Both the position numbers and the translations under genes were made by a program. Of a stretch of 64,000 nt of DNA, positions 41,208 through 47,703 are shown in pieces. The stretch comes from Coprosoma sp963632935 (GTDB taxonomy: Bacteria > Bacillota_I > Bacilli_A > RF39 > UBA660). Under the pieces are notes generated by a model. The model was given only the letters and a program-made list of their open reading frames with translations. It was not told the origin of the DNA and ran no database searches. Each line of letters opens with the position of its first letter. The first letter of the stretch is position 1. The stretch lies in NCBI GenBank assembly GCA_963632935.1, contig CAVGWA010000001.1:1-64000 (forward strand), written 5' to 3'.

Positions 41208-41627
41208 TTAATCCACCTTTGGCCATCTTATTGTGTCTATTCCTTGCTGTTCGCACTCTTGAATAAGCCCACTCATCAAGAATGCAAATTCGCTTGTATT
41301 CAGTTCGTGACTTGGAGTATATATCATGTATATATCCCACGCATTTCCGTTTTTAACTTTAGAACTTAACTTTTCATAATATTTTATTCCTCTTATCAAA
41401 GTATTGTGTGGCACACAAACTTGATATCTCACAGAATAATCTTTCAACATTTTAAAATGTAGTTCTTCTATATTCGTTTTTAATACTTTTGCTAATTCGT
41501 ATAATAATTTCCAATATTTTTTATTTTGTTCTTTATTTCTAGCGTTTTTATACTCTTTTAATTCGTATAATTTATCTTTGTCAAGCTTTATTAATTCACT
41601 AGCTAATTTCTCGGGTTTTGCTATCAT
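41208..41627 (-). CDS. NinB/Orf-like recombination mediator (tentative)
   Basis: 139 aa. Features: NKEQNKKYWKLLYELAKVLK, then IEELHFKMLKDYSVRY and a C-terminal ELNTSEFAFLMSGLIQECEQ helix. This order recalls the NinB/lambda Orf-type proteins beside SSB in early operons, which help load recombinases. Located 2 bp after ssb. Sequence similarity seen by eye is modest, so treat as tentative. Confidence 0.5.
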   Translation of the reverse strand: MIAKPEKLASELIKLDKDKLYELKEYKNARNKEQNKKYWKLLYELAKVLKTNIEELHFKMLKDYSVRYQVCVPHNTLIRGIKYYEKLSSKVKNGNAWDIYMIYTPSHELNTSEFAFLMSGLIQECEQQGIDTIRWPKVD

Positions 41628-41629
41628 AA

Positions 41630-42037
41630 CTACTCCAAGAAATTATCGTCAATATTTACTTGCTCTCCAAAATCTGCGAATGGGTCCTCATCTTTCTTTT
41701 CGACTTGTTCAGTTTTCCTTGCAGATTGTAAAAATGATATTCTTTCCACATTGACTTCTGTAATGTATTTTGTAGCACCTTGAGTATCAGTATATCTATT
41801 TCCAGTTAATCTTCCTTTTACGACTATTAAATCGCCTTTTTTTACATATTTGTTAACTGTTTCAGCTGTGTTGCTCCAGCATCGACAATTTATAAAATCT
41901 GTATCATATTCGCCATGTTGATTTTTAAAATTGCGTGTAACTGCTAATGTAAACGTTGCATAGCTTTTTCCTGTACTCGTTTTTTTTAATTCAATATCTT
42001 TTGTTAATCTTCCTAACAATATTCCTTCATTAAGCAT
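41630..42037 (-). CDS. ssb: Single-stranded DNA-binding protein
   Basis: 135 aa. The OB fold reads LNEGILLGRLTKDIELKKTS, FTLAVTRNF, TDFINCRCWSNTAETV and KKGDLIVVKGRLTGNRY; the C-terminus is acidic (DPFADFG...NIDDNFLE) but lacks the exact DDDIPF tip. It coats ssDNA in phage replication. ATG at 42037 is preferred (AGGAG spaced 9 bp); an ATG three codons upstream is too close to the Shine-Dalgarno. Confidence 0.93.
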   Translation of the reverse strand: MLNEGILLGRLTKDIELKKTSTGKSYATFTLAVTRNFKNQHGEYDTDFINCRCWSNTAETVNKYVKKGDLIVVKGRLTGNRYTDTQGATKYITEVNVERISFLQSARKTEQVEKKDEDPFADFGEQVNIDDNFLE

Positions 42038-42161
42038 TTTTTTCATCTCCTAATTCTTTTGATAATTTTTCTAACTCTCTAATTAAAATTGGCTTATAAT
42101 GTGATTTTGACATATCCTTTTCTCCCTTTTTTATTTTTTCGACTAATTCTTGATTATTCAT
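42030..42161 (-). CDS. 43-aa phage small protein
   Basis: MNNQELVEKIKKGEKDMSKS then HYKPILIRELEKLSKELGDE, 43 aa, helical and Lys/Glu-rich. Its 3' end overlaps the ssb start by 8 bp and carries the ssb Shine-Dalgarno, a coupling arrangement. No family recognised. Confidence 0.6.
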   Translation of the reverse strand: MNNQELVEKIKKGEKDMSKSHYKPILIRELEKLSKELGDEKNA

Positions 42162-42162
42162 A

Positions 42163-42360
42163 TTAACCACCTACATAATTACCTTTATCATCATGCGTTA
42201 TTTCAATTATTTTAGGAACAATGTTATAAACTTCATCTTCTTTAATTCCGTTAATAACATTGCATATATAATCAGTTGTTTCTACTAAATATTCAGATAC
42301 ATCTTTGATACAACCTATAAAATCACATTTATTGCTTTTCTTATTGATACAGCATACATT
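42163..42360 (-). other. Open frame without a canonical start
   Basis: An open frame (KDVSEYLVETTDYICNVING, then KEDEVYNIVPKIIEITHDDK) ends at TAA 42163-42165 and is bounded upstream by a stop that overlaps the end of the MazG-like gene. It has no ATG, GTG or TTG start. AGAGGAAATG at its head opens other frames that close at once. Either a frameshifted small gene or one using a rare start codon. Confidence 0.35.
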
Positions 42361-42370
42361 TCCTCTATAA

Positions 42371-42655
42371 TTATAGATTTACAATTAATGGTAATCTTTT
42401 TAAATTAGGTTTTATTTGTTTAACATTTATATTAATATCAAGCTTATATTTAACATAAAATTGTTGTAAAAGCACCAGTACATCTGCTATTTTTTCTTCA
42501 ATACGATGTCTTAGATATGTTTCCATATCAACATTCAAACTATAAAGTTCATAATCCTTAATCGCATCTAATAATCCTTGAATTTCTTTACGTAATTTAT
42601 TCATTTGATTTGATTTTCCATAATTATTAAATATTTTTAATAGTTTTTCTTTCAT
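42371..42655 (-). CDS. MazG-like phage protein (all-alpha NTP-PPase-like)
   Basis: About 94 aa. The helices KLRKEIQGLLDAIKDYE and RIEEKIADVLVLLQQFYVKY mirror the MazG-like helix pair in which Glu/Asp residues bind Mg. The first EExxE motif is only partly kept, so activity is doubtful. Such proteins are common in phage early operons and may remodel nucleotide pools. ATG at 42655 is favoured over 42679 by the GGAAA upstream. Confidence 0.6.
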   Translation of the reverse strand: MKEKLLKIFNNYGKSNQMNKLRKEIQGLLDAIKDYELYSLNVDMETYLRHRIEEKIADVLVLLQQFYVKYKLDININVKQIKPNLKRLPLIVNL

Positions 42656-42813
42656 CGTTTTTTCCACACTTTCTTGCATAAATTACTATGTTTTTCAAAA
42701 TATTCATAGTTAGTAGTACAATTATGATCTATTGAGCACATACATATTTCAAAGAGAAAAAAGTAAAAAAATAAAATTCCTAGAATAAACACAAACATCA
42801 TAACTTTTTTCAT
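42652..42813 (-). CDS. Small single-span membrane or exported protein
   Basis: 53 aa. MKKVMMFVFILGILFFYFFL is a basic start plus one hydrophobic helix; the remainder has four cysteines (ICMCSIDHNCTTNYEYFEKH, NLCKK) and a basic end. GAAGGTTAAA precedes the ATG. Could be an exclusion or membrane-acting phage protein; function unknown. Confidence 0.55.
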   Translation of the reverse strand: MKKVMMFVFILGILFFYFFLFEICMCSIDHNCTTNYEYFEKHSNLCKKVWKKR

Positions 42814-42814
42814 T

Positions 42815-43114
42815 TTAACCTTCTTCCAATTGCCCAAAATTTTTTATATATTCATCAACTGAAGCTATTTCAATCATTAAATTTTTAACATATTCCTCAG
42901 AAACGACTTCAATTTTATTTAAATCTTTAAAGTAAACATTCTCACATTTTCCAACAAAATTTAAGTATGTTCCTTTTTTTGTTTTATAAATCTTTGCGTT
43001 AAAATATTGATCAATTATTCCAAAAAAAGTTGAAACAGGAATTTTCTGTTGATATTCTAAAATCACATCACACTTATCAGTATCATAAATTTTGTTTTCT
43101 ATAATTTTTTTCAT
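42815..43114 (-). CDS. Phage early protein, unknown
   Basis: 99 aa. MKKIIENKIYDTDKCDVILE followed by FFGIIDQYFNAKIYKTKKGT and strands LNFVGKCENVYF resembles a widespread group of small beta-rich phage proteins starting MKKIINGKxYDT. It overlaps the upstream coiled-coil gene by 32 bp. Function unknown. Confidence 0.6.
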   Translation of the reverse strand: MKKIIENKIYDTDKCDVILEYQQKIPVSTFFGIIDQYFNAKIYKTKKGTYLNFVGKCENVYFKDLNKIEVVSEEYVKNLMIEIASVDEYIKNFGQLEEG

Positions 43115-43358
43115 TTTTTCTCCTTAAGTCATTTAATTGTTTAGTTAAGCCTTCAATTTTGCTGGCGTTTTGGCGTCTTTGCATCTCTTTTATTTTTAGC
43201 TTGTATTGTAATTCTTTGTTTTGTTTGTTAATCAAAATTATTGCATCATTTAAACTATCAAATGCTTTTTTGATTTCAAAAAATTTCTTTTGGATTTTTC
43301 CAAATTCATTTTCAAAATATATTAAATCTTTATATTTTTTATTGCTTATTATTTTCAC
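43083..43358 (-). CDS. Coiled-coil phage protein, unknown
   Basis: 91 aa, almost wholly predicted coiled coil (FGKIQKKFFEIKKAFDSLND; LYKLKIKEMQRRQNASKIE-like; LTKQLNDLRRKNEKN), strongly basic. It overlaps the following gene. No family recognised. Confidence 0.5.
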   Translation of the reverse strand: MKIISNKKYKDLIYFENEFGKIQKKFFEIKKAFDSLNDAIILINKQNKELQYKLKIKEMQRRQNASKIEGLTKQLNDLRRKNEKNYRKQNL

Positions 43359-43371
43359 TTTATTCCCCTTT

Positions 43372-43656
43372 TCATTCTTTAATTTTAAAATAATTATTTA
43401 CTAAATTAAGATCAGTCGAATTGATAATTTTATTTTGGCCTTGAAATTTGATGCTAAAACTTTCACCATTCTTGCTATATATTTCAAATTTTTTTACTTT
43501 ATTTTTCTTATCAATCACTTTTGTTCTAGTTACCATTGCAAAGTGCCAAAACTTTCGTTGACTAATAAAATATCCAATATCTTGTCTCCACTGTTTTTGA
43601 TTAAAATCAATGATATTTTTTTTAGCAATCCATGAACGATTATATTTTCTAGCCAT
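43372..43656 (-). CDS. Phage early protein, unknown
   Basis: 94 aa, basic and aromatic-rich: MARKYNRSWIAKKNIIDFNQ, YFISQRKFWHFAMVTRTKV, and IKFQGQNKIINSTDLNLVNN. Alternating strand pattern suggests a small beta fold. Its ATG lies 8 bp inside the 3' end of the replication gene. No family recognised. Confidence 0.55.
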   Translation of the reverse strand: MARKYNRSWIAKKNIIDFNQKQWRQDIGYFISQRKFWHFAMVTRTKVIDKKNKVKKFEIYSKNGESFSIKFQGQNKIINSTDLNLVNNYFKIKE

Positions 43657-44392
43657 AGTTACATCTCCGTTCTAAATCTTTTATTTCTTCAAAAGTTGCT
43701 TTATCTTCTGCTATTTCTTTTCCATACCAATCAGGGCCATTTTCATTTTGTTTATATTTGTTTTTTTCTAACATACATTCCTTTAATGTTTTGTAACCTT
43801 TATCATGCCATGAATTAATAATGGTAGTTGTATAATTTAAACCTCTAGCTCCATTAAGTAATGTCTTTTCAACAGCATAATTAATCACATCATCATCAAA
43901 CCATTCTTTCCAATTCATCAGTGTTTGATATTCAACAGGAGATAATGTTCTACCAAATTGTTCTTCACAGTAGCTGAAGCAATTTTTTTCTTCTTTAGTA
44001 GTTTCTTCTTTTATATCCTTATCCTTATCTTTATCCTTATCCTTATCCTTTTCCTTATCCTTATCGGGTTTTTTTAGGTTATTAGGTTTTAAATAGGTTT
44101 CTTCTTTAGGTTTTTGTTTTTTAGGTCTACCACCCTTTTTACCATTTAATTTAGAGGTTTCTGACCTTTTGTCATAATTTTCTTTATCTCTTTTTAGGTT
44201 TCTTTTTATGAATGAAAAAGCCATTTTTGTAATACCGTTTAATTCTTCATCTTCAAAACCTAATTTTTCATATTTAAACATTGCTCTAACCAATTTACCT
44301 AATTCTTCATTTGATAAATCTTCTAACAATTCTTCATAGTCATAGTACATCAAAAATGATTTTTTGCTTTCTGTTTCTTCTTTTATCATCAC
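43649..44392 (-). CDS. DnaD-like phage replication protein (DUF6291-type N-terminus)
   Basis: 247 aa. The N-terminal part (KKSFLMYYDYEELLEDLSNE; EELGKLVRAMFKYEKLG; GITKMAFSFIKRNLKRDKEN) is the DUF6291-type module of phage replication initiators. A Lys/Asp repeat linker follows (~110-130). The C-terminal region (FGRTLSPVEYQTLMNWKEWF then GLNYTTTIINSWHDKGYKTL) matches the DnaD/DnaB2 domain that recruits helicase loaders. No separate DnaC-like gene was found, so it may use host factors. Confidence 0.82.
   Translation of the reverse strand: MMIKEETESKKSFLMYYDYEELLEDLSNEELGKLVRAMFKYEKLGFEDEELNGITKMAFSFIKRNLKRDKENYDKRSETSKLNGKKGGRPKKQKPKEETYLKPNNLKKPDKDKEKDKDKDKDKDKDIKEETTKEEKNCFSYCEEQFGRTLSPVEYQTLMNWKEWFDDDVINYAVEKTLLNGARGLNYTTTIINSWHDKGYKTLKECMLEKNKYKQNENGPDWYGKEIAEDKATFEEIKDLERRCNYG
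44015..44066. repeat. AAGGAT hexamer repeat inside the replication gene
   Basis: About eight nearly perfect copies of TCCTTA (AAGGAT on the coding strand), encoding the Lys-Asp linker. Phage origins often lie as direct repeats inside initiator genes, so it could double as an iteron array; it could equally be a simple linker. Confidence 0.6.
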
Positions 44393-44415
44393 TCATAATC
44401 ACCCTTCTTTTATTC

Positions 44416-44640
44416 TTATATTTTGTTAATTTCGTAAGTAAAATAATCAGTAATTTCTATCACAAAACAAAGTGAAATTATAAAAGTAAATAATCCACAC
44501 CATGTCCAGCCAAGTACCTTACTATTAAACCAAGGCATTATAAGAAGCACATATAAATCATGTAATATGATAATAGTACTTACTATTAAAACAATTAATA
44601 ATGCTATGTTATTCCATTTTATTTTTCTTCTCTTCTTCAT
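44416..44640 (-). CDS. Small two-span membrane protein
   Basis: 74 aa: basic start MKKRRKIKWNNIALLIVLIV, a first hydrophobic helix (~12-33) and a second (~45-64, CGLFTFIISLCFVIEI). First gene upstream of the replication initiator in the early transcript. Function unknown. Confidence 0.6.
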   Translation of the reverse strand: MKKRRKIKWNNIALLIVLIVSTIIILHDLYVLLIMPWFNSKVLGWTWCGLFTFIISLCFVIEITDYFTYEINKI

Positions 44641-44650
44641 AATTTCACCT

Positions 44651-44782
44651 CTAATTTGAATAATATTTTATTTTTAACATATTAGATATGTCTATAAGAG
44701 CCTTTTTGTCCTGCTCTTCAGTTAATTTATTTGTAACAATTATTTTTAATTTTTTTTGTTTTGGTAGTTTTTTATTTTTCAT
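44651..44782 (-). CDS. 43-aa basic phage small protein
   Basis: MKNKKLPKQKKLKIIVTNKL then TEEQDKKALIDISNMLKIKY, 43 aa. GGTGATC lies 5 bp before the ATG. Very basic N-terminus with a helical C-terminal half. Divergent from the plus-strand gene at 44888 across a palindromic site. No family recognised. Confidence 0.6.
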   Translation of the reverse strand: MKNKKLPKQKKLKIIVTNKLTEEQDKKALIDISNMLKIKYYSN

Positions 44783-44808
44783 TTGATCACCCCATTAAAG
44801 TTTATGAA

Positions 44809-44830
44809 TTTAGATATTCCAGTATCTAAA
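44809..44830. promoter_or_regulatory. Palindromic operator-like site
   Basis: TTTAGATA (44809-44816) and TATCTAAA (44823-44830) are perfect 8-bp inverted arms with a 6-bp spacer (TTCCAG), between two divergent genes and with no T run. It differs from the cI/cro operator type. Confidence 0.5.
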
Positions 44831-44853
44831 ATTATTTATAGTTATCACCAACA

Positions 44854-44862
44854 TGCTATAAT
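44854..44862 (+). promoter_or_regulatory. Extended -10 promoter for the gene at 44888
   Basis: TGCTATAAT is a perfect extended -10 (TGn + TATAAT); the -35 region is weak. Transcription would start near 44869, leaving GGAGGTGA (44877-44884) as ribosome binding site. Confidence 0.6.
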
Positions 44863-44887
44863 GTAGATATAGATTGGAGGTGAATTT

Positions 44888-45097
44888 ATGTATAAGGTAT
44901 ATTTTAAAGACATAAACAATGAACTATGTTTATTAAACAACGAAACTGATTTTATCGATGGTATTCTGCCTAACGATTTTGTGAATAAGTTGACAGATAA
45001 TAAACTTAATTTCCAAAATGACTTTATCAGAATTCAATATCAAGGAAATAAGTATATAATCAGTATTAGTAATTTAATAATTTATTTAGAAGATTAG
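44888..45097 (+). CDS. Isolated plus-strand phage gene, unknown
   Basis: 69 aa, acidic: MYKVYFKDINNELCLLNNET; DFIDGILPNDFVNKLTDNKL; FIRIQYQGNKYIISISNLII. It has a strong promoter (extended -10) and GGAGGTGA before the ATG, and points against the surrounding leftward early genes. A single-gene unit with its own promoter inside the early region looks like a lysogenically expressed 'moron'. No family recognised. Confidence 0.65.
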   Translation: MYKVYFKDINNELCLLNNETDFIDGILPNDFVNKLTDNKLNFQNDFIRIQYQGNKYIISISNLIIYLED

Positions 45098-45102
45098 TTA
45101 GA

Positions 45103-45372
45103 TTAATCTTTTAATTTATACCATTGTTTAGTTGCATCACTAATTTCCAAATAGATTTCACTTTGGATTCGAATTAAAGAATCTTCATAATTACGTTCAA
45201 CAACATTAACAAGTCTTTTAAATGTAGAATAATCAATCTTATTTTCTTGAATGTATTTTATAAAGTTTCCAAGAGCATCACTAAAATTATCAGTTTTATT
45301 TACTTTTCTACATTTATCAGCAATCTGTTCTGGGCTTAAATATTTGTCATTATCATTTACATAAACTTTCAT
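45103..45372 (-). CDS. Early phage protein next to Cro-like regulator, unknown
   Basis: 89 aa, helical: MKVYVNDNDKYLSPEQIADK; FSDALGNFIKYIQENKIDYS; LVNVVERNYEDSLIRIQSEI. AGGAGG lies 8 bp before the ATG at 45372; a GTG three codons upstream overlaps it. It is second in the leftward early transcript and may be regulatory, but shows no recognisable DNA-binding motif. It is convergent with the gene at 44888. Confidence 0.6.
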   Translation of the reverse strand: MKVYVNDNDKYLSPEQIADKCRKVNKTDNFSDALGNFIKYIQENKIDYSTFKRLVNVVERNYEDSLIRIQSEIYLEISDATKQWYKLKD

Positions 45373-45384
45373 CTTCCCCACCTC

Positions 45385-45633
45385 CTATTCTTCTTTATTT
45401 TCAACATTATTTTTGTGAATATATTCGCAAATATTTCTAAAAAAAATATCTGATGGAACATTATATTTTTCAAGAAAAGAATATAACTTTCCAATTTTTA
45501 AAATTTCAGGGTTGTTCTCATAAACACTTAATGTATTTTTATGAATACCAAGTATTTCAGCAGCACTTTCTAACGTCAATTCCTTACGTAATCTAATTAA
45601 TTTTAATTCTCTGCCTATTTGTTCAACAAACAT
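45385..45633 (-). CDS. Cro-like XRE-family regulator
   Basis: 82 aa. A helix-turn-helix of the XRE/Cro type: LIRLRKELTLESAAEILGIH and KNTLSVYENNPEILKIGK. It is the first leftward gene from the switch region, opposite the repressor, so it would act as Cro. One palindromic operator (45415-45428) lies within its 3' end. Confidence 0.85.
   Translation of the reverse strand: MFVEQIGRELKLIRLRKELTLESAAEILGIHKNTLSVYENNPEILKIGKLYSFLEKYNVPSDIFFRNICEYIHKNNVENKEE
45415..45428. promoter_or_regulatory. Switch operator O1
   Basis: GTGAATATATTCGC, a near-perfect palindrome of the type GYGAATATATTCRC, inside the cro-like gene. Confidence 0.6.
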
Positions 45634-45655
45634 TTTCTACCTCCTATCTAGCATC

Positions 45656-45684
45656 ATTATATGCGAATATATTCTCAAAGTCAA
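45656..45684 (-). promoter_or_regulatory. Leftward (lytic) promoter of the switch
   Basis: On the minus strand TTGACT (45684-45679), 17-bp spacer, TATAAT (45661-45656). An operator copy fills the spacer, so repressor binding would block polymerase. It drives the cro-like gene and the early operon. Confidence 0.8.
45663..45676. promoter_or_regulatory. Switch operator O2
   Basis: GCGAATATATTCTC between the -35 and -10 of the leftward promoter. Same palindromic form as O1 and O3. Confidence 0.65.
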
Positions 45685-45692
45685 TTGTTTTT

Positions 45693-45706
45693 GTGAAAAA
45701 ATTCGC
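45693..45706. promoter_or_regulatory. Switch operator O3
   Basis: GTGAAAAAATTCGC, ten bp from the leftward -35 and eight from the rightward -35. Third copy of the GYGAA-N4-TTCRC palindrome. Confidence 0.6.
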
Positions 45707-45713
45707 AGATTTG

Positions 45714-45742
45714 TTGATTTTTACATTTTTTTGCGATAGAAT
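45714..45742 (+). promoter_or_regulatory. Rightward (repressor) promoter
   Basis: TTGATT (45714-45719), 17-bp spacer, TAGAAT (45737-45742). It would transcribe the repressor, HIRAN and toxin genes. A weaker GCGA/GTGAA operator half-site overlaps its -10. Confidence 0.65.
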
Positions 45743-45772
45743 TAGTGTGAATAAATGTTGAGGAGGAAAAGA

Positions 45773-46171
45773 ATGGCAAACTATTTTGTAAAAAATTTAA
45801 AATATATTAGAAACCAAAAAAAAATATCCCAGCAAGAATTAGCTGATAAAATAGGGGTTGACCGTTCTACTATTGGATACTGGGAAAATGGTAAGGCAGA
45901 CCCAACTTTATTAAATGTTCAAAAACTATCTGATGCATTAAATATTAATATGATAAAGTTAGTTGGAACTGATTTATCTTTAGAAGAAAATCAAACAAAT
46001 GAAAAAAAACAATTCTCCGAAGAAGAAAAAAAAGAGGCTTTAAAACAAGTGTTAAAAGATAAAGGCTTTTTTAATGAGAATGAAGAAATATCCAAAGATG
46101 ATGTTGATAAATTAATCGACTTTGCTAAAAGAAATAAAGATTATATTATAGATAAGAAAGAAGAAAAGTAA
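45773..46171 (+). CDS. cI-like phage repressor, XRE family
   Basis: 132 aa. XRE helix-turn-helix at residues ~8-60 (LKYIRNQKKISQQELADKIG; VDRSTIGYWENGKADPTLLN), then an acidic linker and a helical C-terminal segment (SKDDVDKLIDFAKRNKDYII). No peptidase domain, so induction would not be by RecA-type self-cleavage. GAGGAGG lies before the ATG at 45773. It would bind the GYGAATATATTCRC sites and hold the prophage silent. Confidence 0.88.
   Translation: MANYFVKNLKYIRNQKKISQQELADKIGVDRSTIGYWENGKADPTLLNVQKLSDALNINMIKLVGTDLSLEENQTNEKKQFSEEEKKEALKQVLKDKGFFNENEEISKDDVDKLIDFAKRNKDYIIDKKEEK
46132..46159 (+). repeat. 28-bp direct repeat, copy A
   Basis: Last codons of the repressor gene (encoding NKDYIIDKK). 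Identical to 46905-46932; similarity extends ~15 bp further upstream with a few changes. Confidence 0.85.
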
Positions 46172-46176
46172 AGTAT

Positions 46177-46848
46177 ATGAAAAGATTCGAATATGAAAAC
46201 AAAATATTAAAATGGAAACCATGGGTACACATTGTATTAGGCATCTACACTTGTTTTTTATGGTTCATTGTTTTATTAATCATTTACTTTGATTATAATA
46301 ATTCAAATAAAGAATCAGCAAAAAAGGCAATTAATTCTAACACTGAAAATTATGACAACAAAAAGGAACCTATTATATCAGTACATTTTAAAGTTGCAGG
46401 TGTAACATTTGAAAATAGACAAAAAATAATAAAACAAATTGTAAATGAAAATAAAAATACAATATTTCACAAACCGTATTATGGAATGACAAATAAAGAA
46501 ATAATTGATAATGGAAATGAAATTTACGAAATAAATAATCTGAGTGTTAATTCTTTAAGATTAGAACCTACAACCTTCAAAAATGAAGATGCAATCGAAG
46601 TTTATATAAGTGATAATGAAGAAAAAGAATATATGGTAGGATATGTTCCAGAACATAAAATTAAAGAAGTTCAAAAATTTTTAATAATGTACAATGAACA
46701 CCCTAACTATCAATTAAAATCTGATGCATATTTTACTGGTGGTAAATACAAAGTTGGAGAATTTAATGATTGTAGCAAAGAAGTTATTAAAACATATAAA
46801 AACAATTATGGAATCAATATCAAGTTAGAATTATATGAGCAAAAATAA
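46177..46848 (+). CDS. Membrane-anchored HIRAN-like domain protein
   Basis: 223 aa. An N-terminal transmembrane helix (~15-38, VHIVLGIYTCFLWFIVLLII) is followed by a polar linker. From ~68 lies a HIRAN-like region: VHFKVAGVTFENRQKIIKQI, then LRLEPTTFKNEDAIEVYISD and YMVGYVPEHKIKEVQKFL. HIRAN domains bind DNA ends or single-stranded DNA in repair proteins, but stand-alone membrane-tethered forms in prophages have unknown roles. It lies 5 bp after the repressor, hence expressed in lysogeny, and could act in phage exclusion (inference). Confidence 0.65.
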   Translation: MKRFEYENKILKWKPWVHIVLGIYTCFLWFIVLLIIYFDYNNSNKESAKKAINSNTENYDNKKEPIISVHFKVAGVTFENRQKIIKQIVNENKNTIFHKPYYGMTNKEIIDNGNEIYEINNLSVNSLRLEPTTFKNEDAIEVYISDNEEKEYMVGYVPEHKIKEVQKFLIMYNEHPNYQLKSDAYFTGGKYKVGEFNDCSKEVIKTYKNNYGINIKLELYEQK

Positions 46849-46904
46849 AAAAGAGTTAAAAACTTAATCAATATCTAACAAATAAATTATTGATTTTGTA
46901 AAAA

Positions 46905-46932
46905 AAATAAAGATTATATTATAGATAAGAAA
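46905..46932 (+). repeat. 28-bp direct repeat, copy B
   Basis: A second copy of the repressor 3'-end sequence, lying in the 111-bp gap between HIRAN and toxin genes, where the reading frame is broken. Evidence of duplication or module exchange. Confidence 0.85.
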
Positions 46933-46959
46933 AATACCACAAAATAAGGAGTATGATGT

Positions 46960-47487
46960 ATGAATAATAAAATTGATATTGCCTGTAATAGGTACAAACT
47001 TATAAAAAATAGTTTACACCCTAAATTTTGTACTATTGATGAATGGTTAGACAAAGAAAGTAAAATTTTTGAGAGTGAATTATCCTCCAAACCAAGAACT
47101 TATAAAAAATTAAAAAGAGGTCAGATTATCAAAGTGGACTTTGGTATAAATATTGGTTCTGAATTATGTTATACTCATTTTGCAATAGTTTTAAATAAAA
47201 ATGATAGCATTTACAGTGATAATGTAACTGTAATACCAATTACCTCAAAAAGGGGAAATAATAGAATTGCACTTGGGAAAATATTGCATAATGTATATCC
47301 AAATTCATTAAAATATAATTTGAATTGTTATGCCAACGTAACACAAATAAAATCAATTAGCAAATCCAGAATATTTCAAAATAATAAAAATTACGTTTGT
47401 ATTAACGATATACTAGATAAAATAGATAATGCAATTTTAACAACATTTACTAATGTTAATAAAAATAAAACAAAAATAGGTGTATAA
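46960..47487 (+). CDS. PemK/MazF-family toxin-like protein without an adjacent antitoxin gene
   Basis: 175 aa. From ~48 the MazF/PemK core reads KKLKRGQIIKVDFGINIGSE, LCYTHFAIVLNKNDSIYSDN, VTVIPITSKRG; the C-terminal part NLNCYANVTQIKSISKSRIF is the usual core end. Active members are ribonucleases. An extra ~47-residue N-terminal segment precedes the core. AAGGAG lies before the ATG. No protein antitoxin gene flanks it; a small RNA gene starts 5 bp downstream. It could also be a lone phage-defence or regulatory nuclease. Confidence 0.75.
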   Translation: MNNKIDIACNRYKLIKNSLHPKFCTIDEWLDKESKIFESELSSKPRTYKKLKRGQIIKVDFGINIGSELCYTHFAIVLNKNDSIYSDNVTVIPITSKRGNNRIALGKILHNVYPNSLKYNLNCYANVTQIKSISKSRIFQNNKNYVCINDILDKIDNAILTTFTNVNKNKTKIGV

Positions 47488-47491
47488 AAAT

Positions 47492-47520
47492 TTGACTTTA
47501 GAATAAAAATATGGTATAAG
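47492..47520 (+). promoter_or_regulatory. Strong sigma-A promoter of the small RNA
   Basis: TTGACT (47492-47497), 17-bp spacer, TATAAG (47515-47520) preceded by an extended TGG. Begins 5 bp after the toxin stop codon. Confidence 0.75.
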
Positions 47521-47526
47521 TAAAGT

Positions 47527-47637
47527 AATCATTTAATTGATTATATTTAGTCCTTAACGGACACCTCAGTTTCTTTTGAAACTGTACTTGGCTTTTTACA
47601 AGCACTTAAGATACCATATTTGGTATCTTTTATTTTA
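47527..47637 (+). ncRNA. Small structured RNA, candidate antisense (RNAII-like) regulator
   Basis: About 110 nt between a sigma-A promoter and an intrinsic terminator, with no start codon of any usable ORF. Hairpins: GTCC-TTAAC-GGAC (about 47550-47561), CAGTTTC-TTTT-GAAACTG (47567-47584), a weaker CTTG/CAAG stem, and the terminator AAGATACCA/TGGTATCTT (47608-47629) then T-rich. Two segments (47551-47561 and 47532-47541) recur as direct repeats in the facing peptide gene and are therefore complementary to its mRNA. Confidence 0.65.
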
Positions 47638-47668
47638 TATAAACACATATAAAATTCTAAAAAAAGAA

Positions 47669-47703
47669 ATTTACTAAACATTAATAATCAATGTCTAGTA
47701 AAT
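47669..47703 (-). terminator. Terminator embedded in the end of the peptide gene
   Basis: ATTTACTA (47669-47676) pairs with TAGTAAAT (47696-47703), extended by ACATT/AATGT after one mismatch, loop 7 nt. On the minus strand a T7 tract follows (47665-47659). The peptide stop codon lies in the loop region. Confidence 0.7.
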
